Shown here in pieces: positions 50,075 through 59,428 of a stretch of 64,000 nt of DNA. The stretch is from positions 186,001-250,000 of the forward strand of contig CANMQI010000002.1 in assembly GCA_947499955.1 (NCBI GenBank). Direction: 5' to 3'. Numbering within the stretch: the stretch's first letter is position 1; each line of letters opens with the position of its first letter. This DNA comes from an uncultured Granulosicoccus sp. GTDB lineage: Bacteria; Pseudomonadota; Gammaproteobacteria; Granulosicoccales; Granulosicoccaceae. The position numbers and the translations under genes were made by a program. The notes below the pieces were generated by a model. That model was not told the origin of the DNA. It worked only from the letters and a program-made list of their open reading frames with translations, and searched no databases.

Positions 50075-50100
50075 GGCGGACAGCCCTGAAGCCGTCCGCC
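50075..50100 (-). terminator. Terminator of the phoX gene
   Basis: GGCGGAC (50075-50081) pairs with GTCCGCC (50094-50100), with two further GC pairs inside around a CCTGAA loop. On the minus strand the stem is followed by TTTCTGC. It lies 28 bp after the phosphatase stop codon. Confidence 0.6.
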
Positions 50101-50127
50101 ATTCGCGATCCTGACCTACTTCACAAA

Positions 50128-52035
50128 CTAGCCGACCAGGCCGTTGTCATCACGCTTGACGGCGACGATGGAGGAGCGAGGCAGAGAGCCGGCATCCGGA
50201 AATTCGCCACCCGGGTGCTGGATGCCGACAAACATCGTGCGACGATCTGCGGACCAGGCAAGGCCTGTGACTTCACTGCCATTCGGACCGGTCAGAAAGC
50301 GTGCAATTTCTCCGGTAGCCGGGTCACCCACCAGCATCTGGTTGTTGCCCATGCCGGCGAAGTCCTCTTCGTTGCTGTCGTCACCATCGGTCTGGATCCA
50401 CAGCAGGCCATTGCTGTCGAACACCATGCCGTCGGGTGAGTTGAACAGGTTGCCCGCGGTGATGTTCTCCGAGCCGCCATACTGGTTGTTGTACAACTCA
50501 GGGTTGCCAGCCATGACATACAGATCCCAGTCGAAGCTGTCGCTGGCGTGGTCGTCATTGTGTGGCCGCCAGCGAACGATCTGTCCGTAATGATTGGATT
50601 CGCGAGGGTTGGGGCCATTGACCGCGGTATCGTCGCCACCGGCATTGGGCTGGACGCCGCGGTTCTTGTTATTGGTCAGGCAGCAGTACACCTCGATGGC
50701 ATGGGGGTTGGCTGAGATCCATTCCGGGCGGTCCATGGTGGTAGCGCCAACCGTCGATGCTGCCTGGCGGGCGAAGATCAGAAGCTCGGCCAGTTCCATG
50801 CCGGTGCTCTCTGGTGTCAACGCGACCCATTGGCCGGTCTGGTCATCATTGAACTTCGCGGCATACAGGGTGCCATCGTCAAGCAGGCCTTCTGTGCTGA
50901 CGCCCGGCGCAAAGGTGCCGTTGGATACGAATTTATAGATGAACTCGCCTCGTTCGTCGTCACCCATGTAGACGACAACGCGACCGTCAGGAGCCAGTAC
51001 GACTTCTGCATTTTCGTGTTTGAAGCGGCCCAGTCCCGTGTGTTTTACAGGTGTGGACTCAGGGTCGTTCGGGTCAATCTCGACGACCCAGCCGACACGG
51101 TGGGGCTCGTTGGGAGTCTTGGCGACATCGAAGCGTTCATCCCACTTGTGATAGTCGTAGCCCCATCCGTCGGCACCGATGCCATAGCGAGAATAGCCAG
51201 CGCCTACCAGTTCGGAATCGGGTGTGTTGTCCGCGTTCGTGGAGCCGAAGTAGCCATTGAAGTTCTCCTCGCAGGTGAGGTAGGTACCCCAGGGCGTACG
51301 TCCTGAACCGCAGTTGTTCATGGTGCCCAACGACTCGGTGCCACTGGGGTCGGCCGCCGTTTTCAGCAGGTCGTGCCCGGCTGCCGGTCCGGCAATGCGC
51401 ATGGGGGAATTGTGAGTGATACGACGGTTGTAGGGGCTGTCCTTGACGATCTGCCAGCCTTCGTCGCTTTCAGTGATTTCAATAACGGAAATTCCCTGCA
51501 GGTTCTGCAACTTCAGCACATCGTCGGCACTGGCCGGTACGCCTTCCTGGCTTGCCGGCAGGTTGATATCGTTGTTGGTGTACTCGTGATTGACGACGAG
51601 CAGCTGATGCCCCCGGTAGACGAAAGTCTCCATGCCATCGGTGTTTTCACCGAAAACACGATCAGACAGGCTGGAGGAGCCGCCTTCGCTGATGTCATAA
51701 CCGTCGGCATCGGAGAACAGAGGGTCTCCCCACCGTGCCAGCACCTTCCATTGATAGCCTTCGGGCACATGTACAGTGCCGTCAGTCTGGATGTCTATTG
51801 CCTTGAACGGAAACCGGGATAGGCTGGCATGTCCGTCTGCTCGTGCTGCAGCGGCAGTCAGCAGTCCCGGGCCCATGACGGCAGCGGCTGATCCAAAGGC
51901 CAGAGCGCCACTGAGAAAGCCACGTCGTGTCAGGGTTGTCTCGAGGACACGGTCGAAGTCGGAGTCGGATGAGCGTGGGAAATTCACCTCATCCCATTCA
52001 TCGGCGGAAAGTCGTTGCGTACGTTTGTTGTTCAT
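50128..52035 (-). CDS. phoX: PhoX-family alkaline phosphatase, Tat-exported
   Basis: A 635-residue DUF839/PhoX-type phosphatase, which releases phosphate from organic esters in the periplasm using calcium and iron. The twin-arginine signal TRRGFLSGALAFGSAAAVMG lies at residues about 35-58, so it is exported folded by Tat. The mature part has GRTPWGTYLTCEENFNGYFG (a PhoX hallmark), RHKHEN-type and EVVLAPDGRVVVYMGDDERGE segments, and the end region NPRESNHYGQIVRW, with FNSPDGMVFDSNGLLWIQTDGD. ATG 52035 is chosen; the frame opens to 52140 but lacks the leader pattern. It stands alone, preceded by a PHO box at 52144-52161 and followed by a terminator hairpin, so PhoB control is likely. Confidence 0.92.
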   Translation of the reverse strand: MNNKRTQRLSADEWDEVNFPRSSDSDFDRVLETTLTRRGFLSGALAFGSAAAVMGPGLLTAAAARADGHASLSRFPFKAIDIQTDGTVHVPEGYQWKVLARWGDPLFSDADGYDISEGGSSSLSDRVFGENTDGMETFVYRGHQLLVVNHEYTNNDINLPASQEGVPASADDVLKLQNLQGISVIEITESDEGWQIVKDSPYNRRITHNSPMRIAGPAAGHDLLKTAADPSGTESLGTMNNCGSGRTPWGTYLTCEENFNGYFGSTNADNTPDSELVGAGYSRYGIGADGWGYDYHKWDERFDVAKTPNEPHRVGWVVEIDPNDPESTPVKHTGLGRFKHENAEVVLAPDGRVVVYMGDDERGEFIYKFVSNGTFAPGVSTEGLLDDGTLYAAKFNDDQTGQWVALTPESTGMELAELLIFARQAASTVGATTMDRPEWISANPHAIEVYCCLTNNKNRGVQPNAGGDDTAVNGPNPRESNHYGQIVRWRPHNDDHASDSFDWDLYVMAGNPELYNNQYGGSENITAGNLFNSPDGMVFDSNGLLWIQTDGDDSNEEDFAGMGNNQMLVGDPATGEIARFLTGPNGSEVTGLAWSADRRTMFVGIQHPGGEFPDAGSLPRSSIVAVKRDDNGLVG

Positions 52036-52143
52036 GACGTTTTTCTCGGGAAAAAACCAGTGAGTGACACGTGTGCCAATCTCTGCAGGATGTGACTGCC
52101 TGAAGCATGCAGGGCATGACAACGCAGTTTCGCTGGCCAAGGT

Positions 52144-52161
52144 ATGTCAGGCATATGACAG
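52144..52161 (-). promoter_or_regulatory. PHO box (PhoB site) upstream of phoX
   Basis: Read on the minus strand it is CTGTCAT-ATGC-CTGACAT, two 7-bp direct repeats spaced by 4, close to the PHO box CTGTCAT-N4-CTGTCAT with one mismatch in the repeats. It is 109 bp upstream of the phoX start. Induction under phosphate limitation follows from this. Confidence 0.75.
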
Positions 52162-52341
52162 GCTTGCTACAACATCGTCAGTGTTCAGATTCTGTGAACT
52201 GGCTCATTCGAAAGGCATCGTTGGCGTGGATGAGTCACACGCCTTCACGCACTGTTTCCAGGCGATGTTCGTCTTGCAGGAGGCGTAAGCATCACGGTGA
52301 TTGTGATGACGACAGGGTCATTCTTTCCGATATACGCCCAC

Positions 52342-52372
52342 AAAAAAGGCCGCCCTGCAAAGCAGGGCGGCC
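52342..52372 (-). terminator. Rho-independent terminator of glnA
   Basis: GGCCGCCCTGC (52348-52358) and GCAGGGCGGCC (52362-52372) form a perfect 11-bp stem with an AAA loop; on the minus strand it is followed by six T (52342-52347 reads AAAAAA on plus). This is a textbook intrinsic terminator 31 bp after the glnA stop. Confidence 0.93.
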
Positions 52373-52402
52373 CCATTCACTGCGATGAAACTACGGAGCT
52401 GA

Positions 52403-53812
52403 CTAGCAGCTGTAGTACATATCGAATTCAACCGGATGCGTGGACATACGCATGCGAGTGACTTCTTCCATCTTCAGGCGGATGTAGCCATCGATCTGGT
52501 CGTCAGTGAATACACCACCGGCAGTCAGGAAGCCACGATCGGCGTCCAGTGCTTCCAGAGCTTCGTCCAGAGACGCGCAAACCTGTGGAATGTTGGCAGC
52601 TTCTTCAGCTGGCAGGTCGTACAGATCCTTGTCGGCAGCATCGCCAGGGTGGATCTTGTTCTGGATACCGTCGAGGCCGGCCATCATCAGAGCCGAGAAT
52701 GTCAGGTAAGGGTTGCCGGTTGGGTCAGGGTAACGAACTTCGATACGACGACCTTTGGGGTTGCCCACGTAAGGGATACGGATGGACGCAGAACGGTTAC
52801 GAGCCGAGTAGGCCAGCATGACAGGCGCTTCGAAGCCGGGAACCAGTCGCTTGTAGCTGTTGGTTGAGGCGTTGGCGAAGGCATTGATGGCACGTGAGTG
52901 CTTGATGATACCGCCGATGTAGAACAGAGCCATTTCTGACAGTCCGCCATACAGTTCACCAGCGAACATGTTGTTGCCATCCTTGAACAGAGACTGATGC
53001 ACGTGCATGCCGCTGCCGTTGTCGCCAACGATAGGCTTGGGCATGAAAGTCGCTGTCTTGCCATACTGGTGAGCAACATTCAGAACCACGTATTTCAGGA
53101 CCTGAGTCTGGTCGGCACGCTTGACGAGTGTGTCGAATTTGGTGCCGATCTCGCACTGGCCGGCAGTACCGACTTCGTGGTGATGAACTTCAGGTGTTAC
53201 ACCCATCTGCTCGAGAACCAGGCACATGGTGGCGCGCAGGTCGGACAGGGAATCGACAGGAGGAACCGGAAAGTAACCGCCTTTGACAGCAGGACGGTGA
53301 CCCGTGTTGCCGCCTTCGATCTTCTTGTTGGAGCTCCATGCCGCTTCATCGGAGTTGATGGCATAGCTCATGCCCTGCATTTCAGTGGACCAGCGAACGT
53401 CGTCGAAGACGAAGAATTCAGGTTCTGGACCAAAGTAGGCAGTATCAGCGATACCGGTGGACTGCAGGTAGGCTTCGGCACGACGGGCAACGGAACGTGG
53501 GTCACGCTCGTAACCTGCCATGGTGTCAGGCTCGACGATGTCGCAACGCAGGTTCAGTGTTGACTCTTCGGTGAAAGGGTCGATGACGGCTGTGGATGCG
53601 TCGGGCATCAACAACATGTCTGATGCACTGATGCCTTTCCAGCCAGCGATTGAAGAACCATCAAAGGGTTGGCCGTCTTCGAAAATGTCCTCTTCGAACA
53701 TGGCAACCGGAATTGCTGTGTGCTGTTCCTTGCCGCGTGGGTCTGTGAAACGAAAGTCGACGAACTTTACGTCGTTATCCTTGATGATCTTGAGAACGTC
53801 ACTGGCAGACAT
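52403..53812 (-). CDS. glnA: Glutamine synthetase, type I
   Basis: Makes glutamine from glutamate and ammonia as a dodecamer in the cytoplasm. The 469-residue protein starts [20 protein letters not shown] like E. coli GlnA and has the same length. Catalytic marks: [27 protein letters not shown], the metal-site [30 protein letters not shown], and the adenylylation site [10 protein letters not shown] (Tyr397 equivalent), so GlnE can modify it. I use the ATG at 53812 (AGGAAAT ahead); the longer frame to 53899 lies in the promoter. A sigma-54 promoter and NtrC site precede it, and ntrBC lie 17 kb away rather than next door. Confidence 0.98.
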   Translation of the reverse strand: MSASDVLKIIKDNDVKFVDFRFTDPRGKEQHTAIPVAMFEEDIFEDGQPFDGSSIAGWKGISASDMLLMPDASTAVIDPFTEESTLNLRCDIVEPDTMAGYERDPRSVARRAEAYLQSTGIADTAYFGPEPEFFVFDDVRWSTEMQGMSYAINSDEAAWSSNKKIEGGNTGHRPAVKGGYFPVPPVDSLSDLRATMCLVLEQMGVTPEVHHHEVGTAGQCEIGTKFDTLVKRADQTQVLKYVVLNVAHQYGKTATFMPKPIVGDNGSGMHVHQSLFKDGNNMFAGELYGGLSEMALFYIGGIIKHSRAINAFANASTNSYKRLVPGFEAPVMLAYSARNRSASIRIPYVGNPKGRRIEVRYPDPTGNPYLTFSALMMAGLDGIQNKIHPGDAADKDLYDLPAEEAANIPQVCASLDEALEALDADRGFLTAGGVFTDDQIDGYIRLKMEEVTRMRMSTHPVEFDMYYSC

Positions 53813-53882
53813 GTGTAGATTTCCTGTGAAATATAATTTGAGTATGGCCACGCGCGCGTGGTGCGTGCTCCCACCTATATGG

Positions 53883-53898
53883 TGCAGGGTACGTACCA
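53883..53898 (-). promoter_or_regulatory. Sigma-54 promoter of glnA
   Basis: On the minus strand TGGTACGTACCCTGCA gives GG-N10-GC, the sigma-54 -24/-12 spacing, and is close to TGGCACG-N4-TTGCA. It lies 71 bp before the glnA start with an NtrC site about 65 bp further upstream, the expected enhancer layout. Confidence 0.82.
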
Positions 53899-53962
53899 AC
53901 CCGTATGGAGATAAAAATACTTGCTAAATCAATAAGATAATATTTTCATGGGTACATGTTAC

Positions 53963-53977
53963 GCACCATGATGGTGC
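53963..53977. promoter_or_regulatory. NtrC enhancer site of glnA
   Basis: GCACCATGATGGTGC is a full match to the NtrC dyad GCACC-N5-GGTGC. It is upstream of the sigma-54 promoter. Extra half-sites GCACC (53993-53997) and GGTGC (54016-54020) lie beyond it and may form weaker sites, as in enteric glnA. The region is shared with the divergent glyQ. Confidence 0.85.
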
Positions 53978-54148
53978 ATTCGAACCAATATTGCACCAAA
54001 GTGAGGCTCAAGTTTGGTGCGGCAGGCCGTGCAAGACCGGACGACTGGTAGGATTCCGGTCCTGCCAAAGCATTCTACCGTATCGTCGCGCGTCGCCGGA
54101 TTAAGTACACTGACACACTTTTTACAGAACCCAGAGCTGGAACAGACC

Positions 54149-55099
54149 ATGACCGAAGCTGCCAAGCAGCCTGATGTGAAAACCTTTCAGGGCATGATTG
54201 CCGTGCTGCAGAACTACTGGGCTGCCCAGGGTTGCCTGGTGCAGCAGTCTTATGACATGGAGATGGGGGCGGGTACCTTTCATCCGTCAACCTTTCTGCG
54301 CGCCATCGGGCCCGAGCCCTGGTTCGCCTGTCACACGCAATCATCCAGGCGCCCCACCGACGGACGCTATGGCGATAACCCCAACCGCCTGCAACACTAT
54401 TACCAGTTTCAGGTGGCCATGAAACCCTCACCCGAAGGCATGCAGGAGCTGTATCTGGGCTCTCTGGAAGCGCTGGGTTTCGATCTGCTGGAGCACGATG
54501 TGCGCTTTGTGGAAGACAATTGGGAGTCACCGACCCTGGGTGCCTGGGGTCTGGGCTGGGAAGTCTGGCTCAATGGCATGGAAGTCACGCAGTACACCTA
54601 CTTTCAGCAATGCGGCGGTATCGTCTGCAAGCCCGTGCTGGGAGAACTGGCCTACGGTATCGAACGACTGGCCATGTATATCCAGGGTGTGGAAAGCGTC
54701 TATGACCTGGTCTGGGGTCACACCGCACAAGGCCCGGTGAGCTATGGCGATGTGTTTCATCAGAATGAGGTGGAGCAGTCGGCCTACAACTTCGAACACG
54801 CGGATGTGGATGCCCTGTTCCTGCAGTTCGATCAGTGCGAAAACGATTGCGCCCGCCTGTGCGATCTCGAACTGCCCCTGCCGGCCTACGAGCAGGTGCT
54901 GCGTGCGTCTCACTCGTTCAACTTGCTGGATGCCCGGCATGCCATCTCGGTGACCGAGCGTCAGCGTTACATTCTTCGGGTTCGCACCCTGTCCCGACAG
55001 GTAGCCGAAGCCTGGGTCAACAAACGCGAGGCACTGGGTTATCCCTTGCTGAAAACCGATACCGCAAGCACTGCAGAAGAGGGTGTCGTCAATGTCTGA
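54149..55099 (+). CDS. glyQ: Glycyl-tRNA synthetase alpha subunit
   Basis: Catalytic subunit of the bacterial alpha2-beta2 glycyl-tRNA synthetase, 316 residues. The start [18 protein letters not shown] and [20 protein letters not shown] are hallmark segments, followed by [40 protein letters not shown] and [19 protein letters not shown] start at ATG 54149 ([12 protein letters not shown]), the normal N-terminus; upstream codons back to 54014 are not protein-like. It overlaps glyS by eight bases, giving coupled subunit synthesis, and is divergent from glnA. Confidence 0.97.
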   Translation: MTEAAKQPDVKTFQGMIAVLQNYWAAQGCLVQQSYDMEMGAGTFHPSTFLRAIGPEPWFACHTQSSRRPTDGRYGDNPNRLQHYYQFQVAMKPSPEGMQELYLGSLEALGFDLLEHDVRFVEDNWESPTLGAWGLGWEVWLNGMEVTQYTYFQQCGGIVCKPVLGELAYGIERLAMYIQGVESVYDLVWGHTAQGPVSYGDVFHQNEVEQSAYNFEHADVDALFLQFDQCENDCARLCDLELPLPAYEQVLRASHSFNLLDARHAISVTERQRYILRVRTLSRQVAEAWVNKREALGYPLLKTDTASTAEEGVVNV

Positions 55100-57164
55100 T
55101 CTGATCATCGAACTGGGTTGCGAGGAACTGCCGGCCGGATCCGTGGTGCCCATGGCACAACATCTGGGCAAGGTTCTGGCAGCGGCGCTGCAGGAAAACG
55201 AGCTGTGCAGCAGTGAGGCGCAGATCTTTGCCACACCCAGACGCATTGCGGCACGCTTTACCGATGTCGGCGAACGTCAACCGGACACGGAAGTCGAGCG
55301 TCGCGGACCTGCCAGTGCCGCCGCCTGGAAAGATGGACAACCCACCAAGGCATTGGAGGGTTTCATGCGTTCAGCGGGTGTCACCGTCGAGCAGCTGTCC
55401 ACGATAGAGACACCCAAGGGTGAATGGGTCGTGGCTCGTCAGGTGCAGCCCGGCAAGACGCTGGCCGAGGTCATGGTGGCCAGTGTGGCAGAGGCGATCA
55501 AGACCATGCCCATGCCACGACGCATGCGCTGGGGTCGTAGCACCCACGATTTTCTGCGACCGGTCAGTTGGTTGCTTGCCATGCACGGCGAGGCAGTATT
55601 GCCACTGCAGGTACTGGGGCTTGACGCATCCAATCAGACGCAGGGTCATCGTTTTCATGCACCAGAGGCAATCACTCTGGCCTCGCCTGCCGACTATGAA
55701 GCGCGTCTGGAAGAGGCCAGGGTCATGGCTGACCCCGTGCGTCGACGTACGCATATAGAGAATGCGGTCAGAGGCGTGGCCGCATCGCTCGATGGTGAGC
55801 CGGTCATGGATGAGGAATTGCTCGATGAGGTCACAGCGCTGGTCGAATGGCCGGTGGCGCTGGCGGGTCGATTCGATGCAGCCTTTCTGGAGATCCCAAA
55901 GGAAGCCCTGATTCAGACCATGCAGGAAAACCAGCGTTACTTTGCGCTGCTGGATGGTAATGGCGCTCTCATGCCGGCATTCATCACCATTGCCAATATC
56001 GAATCCAATCATCCGGAGACGGTGGTGGACGGCAATGAGCGAGTCATTCGTCCGCGTTTTGCCGACACCATGTTCTTCTGGAACCAGGACAAGAAGCTGC
56101 CGCTGTCTGCGCATCAGCCGCAGCTGGACCGTCTGCTGTTCCAGGAAAAGCTGGGCAGTGTGGCTGACAAGGTGGCCCGCATGACTACCCTGGGTGAATG
56201 GCTGGCTCACGAGCTGTCGCACGATGCCAGTGATGTGGCATTGGCGGTGAGTCTGTGCAAGTGTGATCTCAACACCGAGATCGTCAAGGAATTGCCCAAG
56301 ATGCAGGGCATCTGTGGACGATATTACGCCACCCGCGACGGGCATCCGGCGTCGGTCTGCGAGGCCATGGAGCAGCATTACTTCCCCAACAAGGCCGGTG
56401 GTCCTCTACCCGCCGGTATCGTCTCCCAGATCGTTTCCCTGGCGGACAAGACCGATACCCTGGCCGGTATATTCGGTCTGGGCATGAAACCTACCGGTGC
56501 GAAGGATCCGTTTGCCTTGCGCCGCGCTTCTCTGGGTATCGTGCGCATCATGATCGAACAGAAGCTCGATCTGGATCTTGACCAGGTGCTGGAGCAGGCA
56601 CTGAGCATCTACGGCGAACGGCTCGAAGCCCCCGACAAGGCCGGCATGCTGGCCTATGTCATCGAGCGCATGCGCGGATATCTGATCGATCAGGGGTATG
56701 CCGCCGATGCCATCGATGCGGTGCTGGCCAAGGGACTGACTCGGCCACTGGATATCGTGGCCAGACTGGCAGCCATGCAGGAGTTTCGTTCCACCGAGGC
56801 CGCTGTGTCACTGGCTGCGGCCAGTAAGCGCATCGGCAATCTGCTGAAGAAGGTCGATGGCACCGTGCCGGATGACGTCGATGATGCCTTGTTGAGCCCC
56901 GGGGCGGAAACCGCCTTGCTCGAGCAACTGCTCAGCCACAAGCCTGTCATCGAGCAACATCTGCAAGCTCGTGACTATCAGGCTTCCATGCTGGAGACGG
57001 CTGTTTTTCGCCAGCCGGTGGATACCTTCTTCGAAGAGGTCATGGTGATGGATGATGATCTGGCTCTGCGGGCCAACCGCCTGGCCTTGCTGCGACAGGT
57101 CAATGAGCTGTGTTGCAGTACGGCCGAGCTGAGTCTGCTGCAACCTGCGGATGCGGCTTCATGA
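55092..57164 (+). CDS. glyS: Glycyl-tRNA synthetase beta subunit
   Basis: Beta subunit of GlyRS, 690 residues, needed for tRNA-Gly binding. Begins [18 protein letters not shown], the family start; further marks are [20 protein letters not shown] region near 195, [12 protein letters not shown], the [11 protein letters not shown]-like segment [13 protein letters not shown], the HD-domain-like [18 protein letters not shown], and an anticodon-binding C-terminal helical domain ending in LFQEVMVM-type [11 protein letters not shown]. Length matches E. coli GlyS (689). ATG 55092 overlaps the glyQ end; its own stop overlaps gmhB as ATGA. Confidence 0.97.
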   Translation: MSDLIIELGCEELPAGSVVPMAQHLGKVLAAALQENELCSSEAQIFATPRRIAARFTDVGERQPDTEVERRGPASAAAWKDGQPTKALEGFMRSAGVTVEQLSTIETPKGEWVVARQVQPGKTLAEVMVASVAEAIKTMPMPRRMRWGRSTHDFLRPVSWLLAMHGEAVLPLQVLGLDASNQTQGHRFHAPEAITLASPADYEARLEEARVMADPVRRRTHIENAVRGVAASLDGEPVMDEELLDEVTALVEWPVALAGRFDAAFLEIPKEALIQTMQENQRYFALLDGNGALMPAFITIANIESNHPETVVDGNERVIRPRFADTMFFWNQDKKLPLSAHQPQLDRLLFQEKLGSVADKVARMTTLGEWLAHELSHDASDVALAVSLCKCDLNTEIVKELPKMQGICGRYYATRDGHPASVCEAMEQHYFPNKAGGPLPAGIVSQIVSLADKTDTLAGIFGLGMKPTGAKDPFALRRASLGIVRIMIEQKLDLDLDQVLEQALSIYGERLEAPDKAGMLAYVIERMRGYLIDQGYAADAIDAVLAKGLTRPLDIVARLAAMQEFRSTEAAVSLAAASKRIGNLLKKVDGTVPDDVDDALLSPGAETALLEQLLSHKPVIEQHLQARDYQASMLETAVFRQPVDTFFEEVMVMDDDLALRANRLALLRQVNELCCSTAELSLLQPADAAS

Positions 57165-57709
57165 AGCTCATCGTGCTGGATCGAGACGGCGTCATCAATG
57201 AAAATCTGGAACGCCCTGTCAGCACACCGAAAGAGTGGGTGCCCATTCCGGGCAGCCTGGAAGCGATTGCCCGCCTGCATCAGGCGGGCTGGCATGTGGC
57301 AGTTGCCACCAATCAGAGTGGCATCAGTCGCGGACTGATCACGCTGCAAATGCTGCATGCCATTCATCAGCGCATGCACGAAAAAGTGATACAGGCCGGC
57401 GGCCGGATCGATGTGGTGGCGTTCTGCCCCCACAGCGATGGCGATCAATGTGATTGTCGCAAGCCGGCTCCGGGCATGCTCTACACCATCAGCGAAAGAC
57501 TGGATATCGACCTGAGTACGGTCATCGTGGTGGGCGACTCCCTGCGCGACATGCAGGCTGCCATGGCAACCGCTGCCACACCCATCATGGTGCGCACCGG
57601 TAAGGGTCAGCAGACGCTGGACAACAACAAGGGGCTGGAACACATCCCGGCCTATGACGATCTGGCCCGCTGTGTCGATTCTCTGCTGTCCCCGAAGGAG
57701 GAAACCTGA
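57161..57709 (+). CDS. gmhB: D-glycero-beta-D-manno-heptose 1,7-bisphosphate 7-phosphatase
   Basis: HAD-family phosphatase of 182 residues acting in ADP-heptose synthesis for the LPS inner core. Motifs: catalytic DRDG in IVLDRDGVINEN, VATNQSGISRG, the zinc-binding loop CPHSDGDQCDCRKPAPGML, and the last acidic motif VVGDSLRDMQAA. ATG 57161 overlaps the glyS stop (ATGA). The gene order glyQ-glyS-gmhB-plsC is a known gammaproteobacterial arrangement, as I recall. It indicates a heptose-containing LPS. Confidence 0.93.
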   Translation: MKLIVLDRDGVINENLERPVSTPKEWVPIPGSLEAIARLHQAGWHVAVATNQSGISRGLITLQMLHAIHQRMHEKVIQAGGRIDVVAFCPHSDGDQCDCRKPAPGMLYTISERLDIDLSTVIVVGDSLRDMQAAMATAATPIMVRTGKGQQTLDNNKGLEHIPAYDDLARCVDSLLSPKEET

Positions 57710-57710
57710 C

Positions 57711-58448
57711 GTGTATCGTTATTGGCTGTTATTCAGAAGTATCGTGTTCTGGTTGTGGCAGATCGTCATGACCGTGGTGTTGGGTATTCCCGTGGTCATC
57801 ATCGGGTTGTTCTCGTTTCGTATGGGTTATGCGCTGGCGATCATGTGGAATCGCAGCAACGTCTATGGGCTCAAGTACATCTGCGGTGTCGACTGGCAAG
57901 TGGACGGCCTGGAGAACGCACCGGATAAACCCTGCATCATCATGTCCAAGCATCAGTCCACCTGGGATACCTATTTCCTGCCGACGCTGTTCTATCCCAG
58001 TGTGTTCGTGGCAAAGCGTTCACTGTTGTGGATTCCCATCTTCGGCTGGGCACTGTACGTGCTGAAATTCATCATGATCGATCGCAAGAGCGGGCGCTCG
58101 GCCATGTCGCAGATGTGCGAGCAGGCAGCCAATCGTCTGTCTCTGGGGCGTTGGGTCGTGGTTTTTCCGGAAGGCACACGACGTCCTGTCGGGGCTGAAC
58201 CGAAGTACCGAATCGGCGGAGCCATGGTGGCGAAGAAAGTGCCTTGCGATGTGTTGCCCGTGGCTCTCAATGCCGGTGAATTCTGGCCGCGTATGGGCTT
58301 CATCAAGTGGCCCGGTACCATCACGGTCAGTATCGGCCCGGTCATTCACAGTGAGGGCAAGACGGCTGCGCAGATTCTGGCCGAGACAGAAGCCTGGATT
58401 GAAGGGCGAATGGCGGAGATCACGGTAAAGGACCGTTTCCCTTACTAG
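57711..58448 (+). CDS. plsC: 1-acyl-sn-glycerol-3-phosphate acyltransferase
   Basis: Membrane acyltransferase of 245 residues that makes phosphatidic acid. Two N-terminal hydrophobic segments (residues about 8-45) are followed by the acyltransferase motifs HX4D in SKHQSTWDTYFLP, the FVAKRSLLWIPIFGWAL segment, FPEGTRR and a downstream VLPVALNAGEFWPR. I chose the GTG at 57711 because AAGGAGG lies directly upstream; the earlier in-frame start is inside gmhB. Operon end: a small inverted repeat TCCGGG/CCCGGA (58474-58499) follows, between this and convergent tatD. Confidence 0.92.
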   Translation: MYRYWLLFRSIVFWLWQIVMTVVLGIPVVIIGLFSFRMGYALAIMWNRSNVYGLKYICGVDWQVDGLENAPDKPCIIMSKHQSTWDTYFLPTLFYPSVFVAKRSLLWIPIFGWALYVLKFIMIDRKSGRSAMSQMCEQAANRLSLGRWVVVFPEGTRRPVGAEPKYRIGGAMVAKKVPCDVLPVALNAGEFWPRMGFIKWPGTITVSIGPVIHSEGKTAAQILAETEAWIEGRMAEITVKDRFPY

Positions 58449-58524
58449 GAAATTGCATCGCGGGAAAGGCCTGTCCGGGTTCGACTCGGGAGTCCCGGAT
58501 CATGGCTGGTTCTACAGGCTTGTA

Positions 58525-59316
58525 TTATCCAGGCAGTGGCAGTGCAAACAGCTCGATGGCATTGCGTGTAGTGGCCCGAGCAATCGTGTCCGGGTCTTCC
58601 GGGCGCAGGGCGCTGATGCTCTGCCAGATATCCATCAGGTAGGCAGGTTCATTGCGCTGCCCGGCATGACAGGCATCGACCTGATCCGGGGCGTCGGTTT
58701 CCAGCAGCAAGGCATCCAGCGGCAACTGTGACACCAGCTTGCGCAGGCGTGTGGCTCGCTCGTAAGTGAGCGCGCCACCAAAACCCAGACGATACCCCAG
58801 CTCGATCAGCCTGTCGGCTTGCTGGAGCGAGCCATTGAAACTGTGAATCACGCCGCGATGGTGACCCGAGGCGCGGATCAGGCGAATCACATCTTCCACG
58901 GCCTGTCTGGCGTGAATGACAATGGGCAGGTCGAATTCGCGGGCCAGAGCCAGTTGGGTGCTGAAAAGATGCTGCTGATGAACCTTGTCGGCATCGGCAA
59001 TGAAATAATCGAGCCCGCACTCGCCAACAGCGACGGGGCGTTCGCGCTCGAGCCACTGTGGCAGCTCGAGAAGGTGCGCCTCTTCGTGCTCATCGCAGAA
59101 GCAGGGATGCAGACCGTAGCAGGCGAACAGGTCGTCTTCAGTGGCACAGACGTCCTTCACGCGTGGCCACAGCCGCTGCGAGATGGCCGGTACAATCTGA
59201 GCGATGATGTTTGCCTGACGGGCAGAGTGCAGGATTCTGCTTCTGTCCGCCGAGAACCGTTGATCGTCGGTGTGCACATGGCTGTCGATCAATGCTGGAG
59301 CGTTCTGCCGGGACAT
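58525..59316 (-). CDS. TatD-family metal-dependent hydrolase/DNase
   Basis: A 263-residue TIM-barrel hydrolase. The family metal-site motifs are IDSHVHTDDQRF at the start, AVGECGLDYFIA near residue 95, LPIVIHARQA near 125, GVIHSFNGSLQQADRL near 155 and LLLETDAPDQ near 200. TatD proteins are 3'-5' DNases or general metal hydrolases in DNA repair or decay. It faces the plsC operon convergently and is divergent from the metalloprotease gene across 112 bp. Which TatD paralogue (TatD, YcfH or YjjV-like) is not settled; the short LHPC motif near residue 70 suits YjjV. Confidence 0.9.
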   Translation of the reverse strand: MSRQNAPALIDSHVHTDDQRFSADRSRILHSARQANIIAQIVPAISQRLWPRVKDVCATEDDLFACYGLHPCFCDEHEEAHLLELPQWLERERPVAVGECGLDYFIADADKVHQQHLFSTQLALAREFDLPIVIHARQAVEDVIRLIRASGHHRGVIHSFNGSLQQADRLIELGYRLGFGGALTYERATRLRKLVSQLPLDALLLETDAPDQVDACHAGQRNEPAYLMDIWQSISALRPEDPDTIARATTRNAIELFALPLPG

Positions 59317-59428
59317 GAGAGTTTTCGTGACTGAAATATGAGTCGGGAAACGTGCAACAATCTATCATGCACACCCGCAAGGGGCGCCGGTTGTATCGAG
59401 GCGTAATGAAAATGAGAGGAGACCAACG

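Larger units (their letters stand above)
52036..52402. other. 367-bp intergenic region between phoX and glnA
   Basis: No gene is supported here; open frames on the plus strand have no ribosome sites or family marks. The left part is the phoX promoter region with the PHO box at 52144-52161, and the right end carries the glnA terminator at 52342-52372. An extra ATGACAA half-box lies near 52116. Confidence 0.7.
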
